Assembly: GCF_003614975.1 (NCBI RefSeq) | Contig: NZ_QZWI01000009.1 | Location: 62,001 to 126,000, forward strand | Direction of reading: 5' to 3' | DNA length: 64,000 bases | Origin: Rahnella bruchi | Lineage (GTDB): Bacteria; Pseudomonadota; Gammaproteobacteria; Enterobacterales; Enterobacteriaceae | Shown here: piece by piece, positions 60,460-64,000 of the stretch | Position numbering within the stretch: position 1 is the first letter of the stretch | How the letters are laid out: each line of letters opens with the position of its first letter | Position numbers and translations under genes: made by a program | Notes under the pieces: generated by a model | The model's input: the letters and a program-made list of their open reading frames with translations, nothing else | Databases searched by the model: none | Told to the model about the DNA's origin: nothing

Positions 60460-61338
60460 ATGAAATATTCTTTAGGGGCCATCCTTTACTACTGGCCGAA
60501 AGCGCAGGTTGAAGATTTTTATCAGGCCGCTGCGACCAGCAGTGCGGATATCATTTATCTCGGTGAAAACGTCTGTACCAAGCGCCGGGAGATGAAAGTG
60601 AATGACTGGATGGAGGTCGCGCGTCAGCTGGCGGCATCCGGAAAGCAGGTGGTGATCTCCACGCTGGCGTTGTTGCAGGCACCGTCTGAACTCAACGAAC
60701 TCAAACGCTATGTGGAGAACGGCGAGTTTCTGCTGGAAGCCAACGATTTTGGTGCCGTGAACATGGCGGCAGAACGCAATCTGCCGTTTGTCGTCGGTCA
60801 CGCGCTGAACTGCTATAACGCCGTTACGCTAAAACTTTTGCAGAAACAAGGCATGGTGCGCTGGTGTATGCCGGTCGAGCTTTCCCGCGACTGGCTGGTG
60901 AATCTCCTGAACCAGTGCGATGAGCTGGGTATCCGCGATAAATTTGAAGTCGAAGTGCTGTCTTACGGACACTTACCGCTGGCCTATTCCGCACGCTGCT
61001 TCACGGCACGTTCTGAAAACCGCGCGAAAGACGAATGCGAAACCTGCTGCATCAGTTATCCGCAGGGCCGCAAAATGTTGTCGCAGGAAAATCAGCAGGT
61101 GTTCGTCCTCAACGGCATTCAGACGCAGAGTGGCTACTGCTATAACCTCGGCAATGAGTTGGTGTCGATGCAGGGATTAGTGGATATCGTGCGTCTGTCG
61201 CCGGAAGCGAAAGGTACCCTCGCCACGCTGGAAGCGTTTCGCAATAATGAACGCGGTTTGCAGCCACTGACGCTTACCGATAAAGCCGACTGTAACGGCT
61301 ACTGGCAGCGCGTCGCCGGGCTTGAACTGCGCCCCTGA
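60460..61338 (+). CDS. ubiV: Oxygen-independent ubiquinone hydroxylation subunit UbiV
   Basis: A 292-residue U32-family protein. The cluster ligands are visible as a Cys in LGENVCTKRREMKV and Cys residues in SARCFTARSENRAKDECETC followed by C. ATG at 60460 (MKYSLGAILYYWPKAQVEDF) aligns with E. coli UbiV; an ATG one codon earlier is also in frame. It is co-transcribed with ubiU. Confidence 0.95.
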   Translation: MKYSLGAILYYWPKAQVEDFYQAAATSSADIIYLGENVCTKRREMKVNDWMEVARQLAASGKQVVISTLALLQAPSELNELKRYVENGEFLLEANDFGAVNMAAERNLPFVVGHALNCYNAVTLKLLQKQGMVRWCMPVELSRDWLVNLLNQCDELGIRDKFEVEVLSYGHLPLAYSARCFTARSENRAKDECETCCISYPQGRKMLSQENQQVFVLNGIQTQSGYCYNLGNELVSMQGLVDIVRLSPEAKGTLATLEAFRNNERGLQPLTLTDKADCNGYWQRVAGLELRP

Positions 61339-61354
61339 CTGAGCGTGTCGCAGT

Positions 61355-61390
61355 AAAAAGGGAGAGGACTTTACGGTCATCTCCCTTTTT
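61355..61390. terminator. Bidirectional terminator after ubiV
   Basis: Arms AAAAAGGGAGA (61355-61365) and TCTCCCTTTTT (61380-61390) are perfect and serve ubiV and the convergent ABC permease. Confidence 0.88.
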
Positions 61391-61393
61391 TAA

Positions 61394-62557
61394 TCACGAA
61401 TTTCGCGGCTTCGGCCTGAACATCGCTCTGAGCCTGACGCCATCGCGCAGCATCCCCACTGCAATGCCGATAAAAGTGTAAAAAATGCACAAAATCAGCA
61501 GCATCAAAATATCGCCACCCACGTCTTTGAACGGCAATCCCATCTGATTGACCCCGGCAATGGCTTTGGTCGCCCAGGTTGAAGGCAGCATAGACGAAAT
61601 GCCCCTGACCCAGGCGGGCATCGCCTGTAACGGCCAGATGGTGCCGGAGATATAGAAGACCGGCGTGGTGATAAAGGCCAGCGTCAGGTAAATCAGCTCG
61701 ACGCTGCGCAGGCATTCCGTCACCAGTTTTCCCAGTCCCAGGACCGCCAGCAGGAACGGGAAAGTCAGCAACAGGATTTCAGGAATGCTGGCCGTTTGCC
61801 GGTAGCCCAGCACCCACGGCCACAACACAAACAAGACGATCGACAGAAACAGCCAGACCGGGATCAGCGCCGAAATGCCGCCCAGAAACGCCGGGATCGC
61901 CGGTTTACCTGAAGGACCGCTGTTAAGCACAATGCTGACACGCACGCTGGCGATCAGTAATGAGTGCTGCAATAACATCACCAGCAGGCCGGGGAAAATA
62001 ATCGCAGCAAAGCTAATGCCGGGGTTAAAGACATCCAGCGACTGACCGATGATAGGCGAGAGCACCACGCTGGCCTGTCGCTCACTGAAGCCGCTGCTGA
62101 GCAGCAGATCCGTGTTGTATTGCGTGAGGATCGCCTGATACGCCGCGAGCACGTCCTGCTGGATCTGACCGTTCGCCAGCCGGTTGGTCGCATCGCCGTA
62201 CACCGGGATCACAATGTTTTGCCCGGCGAGGATCTTCTTCTCAAGATCCACAGGCATGATGATCACCGCGAATAACTTACGCAGCGCCAGGTCGTGTTCA
62301 GCCTGCGCAAGGCTGTCGTAGGCCACCGTCGCCACTTTAGAGGTGGCATCCAGCTGACGGGTCAGCATTCGGCTGGCCGAGCTGTGGTCCTGATCGACCA
62401 CCGCCACCGGCAAATCCCACACCGTGCGGTTCGCATAGACCATGCTCATCACGCAAAGTGAAAGGAGCAACATCATCCACATTGGCTTGTCGAGCAAACC
62501 GGTCAGCACTTTGCGGAATGTCCCCCACCAGGTTTTAAACCATTCACGACGGGTCAT
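61394..62557 (-). CDS. ABC-2 type transporter permease (export)
   Basis: A 387-residue ABC-2 permease. A first membrane helix (about residues 25-45) is followed by a large extracytoplasmic domain containing DLPVAVVDQDHSSASRMLTR, then five or six C-terminal helices with the family segment AFITTPVFYISGTIWPLQAM. ATG at 62557 overlaps the stop of the upstream permease (ATGA), so an earlier in-frame ATG is rejected. It resembles the YbhS/YbhR and YhhJ type subunits of HlyD-ABC efflux systems. The substrate is unknown. Confidence 0.88.
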   Translation of the reverse strand: MTRREWFKTWWGTFRKVLTGLLDKPMWMMLLLSLCVMSMVYANRTVWDLPVAVVDQDHSSASRMLTRQLDATSKVATVAYDSLAQAEHDLALRKLFAVIIMPVDLEKKILAGQNIVIPVYGDATNRLANGQIQQDVLAAYQAILTQYNTDLLLSSGFSERQASVVLSPIIGQSLDVFNPGISFAAIIFPGLLVMLLQHSLLIASVRVSIVLNSGPSGKPAIPAFLGGISALIPVWLFLSIVLFVLWPWVLGYRQTASIPEILLLTFPFLLAVLGLGKLVTECLRSVELIYLTLAFITTPVFYISGTIWPLQAMPAWVRGISSMLPSTWATKAIAGVNQMGLPFKDVGGDILMLLILCIFYTFIGIAVGMLRDGVRLRAMFRPKPRNS

Positions 62558-63744
62558 TGGCCTGACTCCTGTCGTTTCATCCGCATATACAGGCGCTTGC
62601 GCACCAGCAGGCTGGTCAGCAGCGGATAAATAAGCAGGATGCAGCACACCATCAGAATGCCGCGCACCGAGACTTCACGCAGAAAGACGTCAAACATCGC
62701 GGCCAGTGCATAACTGAGCGGTTCGATGCCGGAAATAATGCGCGCAGGCAGTGGCATCGACAGCACCGGTACCGCCATTCCGGAGAAAGTCAGCGCGATA
62801 CTGACGAAAATCCCCATCATGGTGTAAGCAGTAATAGTGGTTTTTGTGAAGGTGAACAGTAGCAGCCCGAGGCTTTGCGCGGCGATCACATAGAAGAAGC
62901 CTATCACCATCATATACAAAGGATTACCGCTGACGCGGGCGTCGAAGAACCCGACCAGCATCGCGATTTCCACCATCAGCAACGTGGTGAAACATAACGT
63001 GTACGGGGCAAGTTTGCCGAGCAGCGCCAGGGTAAATGACGGCGCACTGAGCAACGCCTGGCTGCGCGCCATCACGTAGATCATGCAGGTCACGGTGAAC
63101 AGTTGCAGCAGGTGAATGGTCGCCGCAAATTGCTGGTAATAAATGTAACTGCCGCTGGCGTTGAACAGGCTGCCATAGGACAGATCGACGCTGGCCAACG
63201 ACGGCAGCGTTTTGCCAATTTCAGTCGCAATGATCGAACGATAGCGGGTATTGAGTTCGGTGATAAGCCCGCTGAAATCCTGCGTCGAATACAAGCCGGC
63301 ACCGTAGAATAACGCGTTGTAATACAACACAACACTGGGCTGCTTTCCGGCGAGAACATCAGCTTCAAAATCATTGGGGATATACAACAGCGCATAATCC
63401 TGTGCGGTGCGCAGGCGGTATTCCGCTTCGGGTAAACCGCCATCGAAAGCCTGCACATGAGCATGTGAACCGGCATCCAGTTTACGGGTCAACGTTTTGG
63501 ATAATGAGCTGTGATCGTTATCAACCACTGATACCGGCAAATCCAGCAAAGTCCCCTCGGAAAAGTTGCTGCTGATCAGGCCAAACAACAGTAATGGAAA
63601 AATCCAGCACAGCCAGTGAATTACCGGTTTGCGAAAGGCGTGATTCACTTCACGGGTAAAAGCACGGCTGAAACAGCGCCATGCGGCTTTTGCCCTTTCA
63701 CTGTGGGGCGCTTTGACCGGCTTCACTTCGCTTTCCATTGCCAT
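62554..63744 (-). CDS. ABC-2 type transporter permease (export), paralogue
   Basis: A 396-residue ABC-2 permease with the same layout as the next gene: one helix near residues 45-65, a periplasmic domain with LDLPVSVVDNDHSSLSKTLT, then about five C-terminal helices. The near-identical motif shows the two permeases arose by duplication and probably form a heterodimer. ATG at 63744 overlaps the end of the HlyD-like gene by 22 bp. The ATPase is not in the window. Confidence 0.87.
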   Translation of the reverse strand: MAMESEVKPVKAPHSERAKAAWRCFSRAFTREVNHAFRKPVIHWLCWIFPLLLFGLISSNFSEGTLLDLPVSVVDNDHSSLSKTLTRKLDAGSHAHVQAFDGGLPEAEYRLRTAQDYALLYIPNDFEADVLAGKQPSVVLYYNALFYGAGLYSTQDFSGLITELNTRYRSIIATEIGKTLPSLASVDLSYGSLFNASGSYIYYQQFAATIHLLQLFTVTCMIYVMARSQALLSAPSFTLALLGKLAPYTLCFTTLLMVEIAMLVGFFDARVSGNPLYMMVIGFFYVIAAQSLGLLLFTFTKTTITAYTMMGIFVSIALTFSGMAVPVLSMPLPARIISGIEPLSYALAAMFDVFLREVSVRGILMVCCILLIYPLLTSLLVRKRLYMRMKRQESGQ

Positions 63745-64000
63745 AACGCACTCATGCCCTGACGCAATCCGGGCACCGGTTTCGCCGGGTAGAGACGCAC
63801 TTCAAACGTTTTTAAATCGAAATCCCCGGTCGCACGCGTAGCACGTTTGGTCGCATAGTCACCGAGCGGCGCGATATAGCGAACTTCAGCTTCGATCATC
63901 TGGTTGTTCAGCGCAGGAACGCGCATCTGCACTTTGTCGCCTTTGCGCACGCCAGCCAGAATATCTTCCCGCAGGTTAAAGACGAAATAAGCATCGGGCA
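63723..64000 (-). CDS. HlyD-family periplasmic adaptor (membrane fusion) protein, partial
   Basis: The C-terminal part (about 92 residues) of a gene that enters from the right window edge. It reads FNLREDILAGVRKGDKVQMR, then VEVR-type beta-barrel sequence ending RQGMSALWQWKAK. The LxAGxxxxV pattern and the PGLRQGMS ending are typical of HlyD/YhiI-type adaptors that bridge ABC permeases to an outer-membrane channel. It overlaps the first permease by 22 bp, so all three belong to one operon. Confidence 0.83.
   Translation of the reverse strand, partial: PDAYFVFNLREDILAGVRKGDKVQMRVPALNNQMIEAEVRYIAPLGDYATKRATRATGDFDLKTFEVRLYPAKPVPGLRQGMSALWQWKAK

Overview
The window is chromosomal DNA of an enterobacterium. 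Almost every gene has a close E. coli counterpart (malM-lamB-malK/malEFG, malPQ, malT, bglX, fadH, rlmG, alx, sstT, mgtA, treRBC, nrdDG, phnF-N, yhbO-P-Q-S, ubiT-ubiUV), but the gene order differs from E. coli. The scattered mal loci lie together, and an RpfR/RpfF fatty-acid signalling pair sits beside fadH. By inference this fits a Yersiniaceae-type genome (Rahnella/Ewingella/Serratia-like); the sequence alone does not prove the genus. No tRNA, rRNA, CRISPR array, prophage or insertion sequence was recognised.

Layout: 1-2.5 kb holds a partial alkyl-DNA methyltransferase, a class A acid phosphatase behind a Pho box, and a DUF2000/AraC-regulator pair. 2.6-19.7 kb is a consolidated maltose/maltodextrin regulon: malM-lamB-malK (minus) and malEFG (plus) diverge from a MalT-box region, and malPQ (minus) and malT (plus) diverge from a second one. 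A HipB/HipA-type toxin-antitoxin pair is wedged between malG and malQ. 20-23 kb carries a yjcB-like membrane gene and the periplasmic beta-glucosidase bglX. 23.2-26.1 kb is a complete diffusible-signal-factor module: the RpfR-type receptor (FI-PAS-GGDEF-EAL) and the DSF synthase RpfF converge on each other, and rpfF diverges from fadH. 28.6-34.9 kb has rlmG, ygjP, a Gfo/Idh/MocA oxidoreductase, a glutamine amidotransferase, alx behind a yybP-ykoY riboswitch, and sstT. 34.9-40.2 kb has a GH20 hexosaminidase and mgtA with a recognisable MgtL leader peptide, alternative hairpins and a PhoP box. 40.5-44.7 kb is treR-treBC. 45-47.7 kb is nrdDG behind two NrdR-like boxes. 47.7-48.0 kb is a frameshifted gene remnant. 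48.1-55.7 kb is a phosphonate C-P lyase operon, phnFGHIJKLMN plus a hexapeptide transferase. 55.8-61.3 kb is the yraR, yhbO, yhbP, yhbQ, yhbS group and the O2-independent ubiquinone genes ubiT and ubiUV. The window ends inside an HlyD/two-permease ABC export operon.

Functional themes are carbohydrate uptake under MalT and TreR, phosphate and phosphonate scavenging, Mg2+/Mn2+ RNA-based control, anaerobic metabolism (nrdDG, ubiTUV), and fatty-acid signalling next to fatty-acid catabolism. The signals most worth a second look are the RpfR/RpfF-fadH neighbourhood, the short MgtL variant with its switchable stems, the hipBA-like cassette with a 26-bp perfect inverted repeat, and the Pho-box/Shine-Dalgarno inverted repeat at the acid phosphatase.
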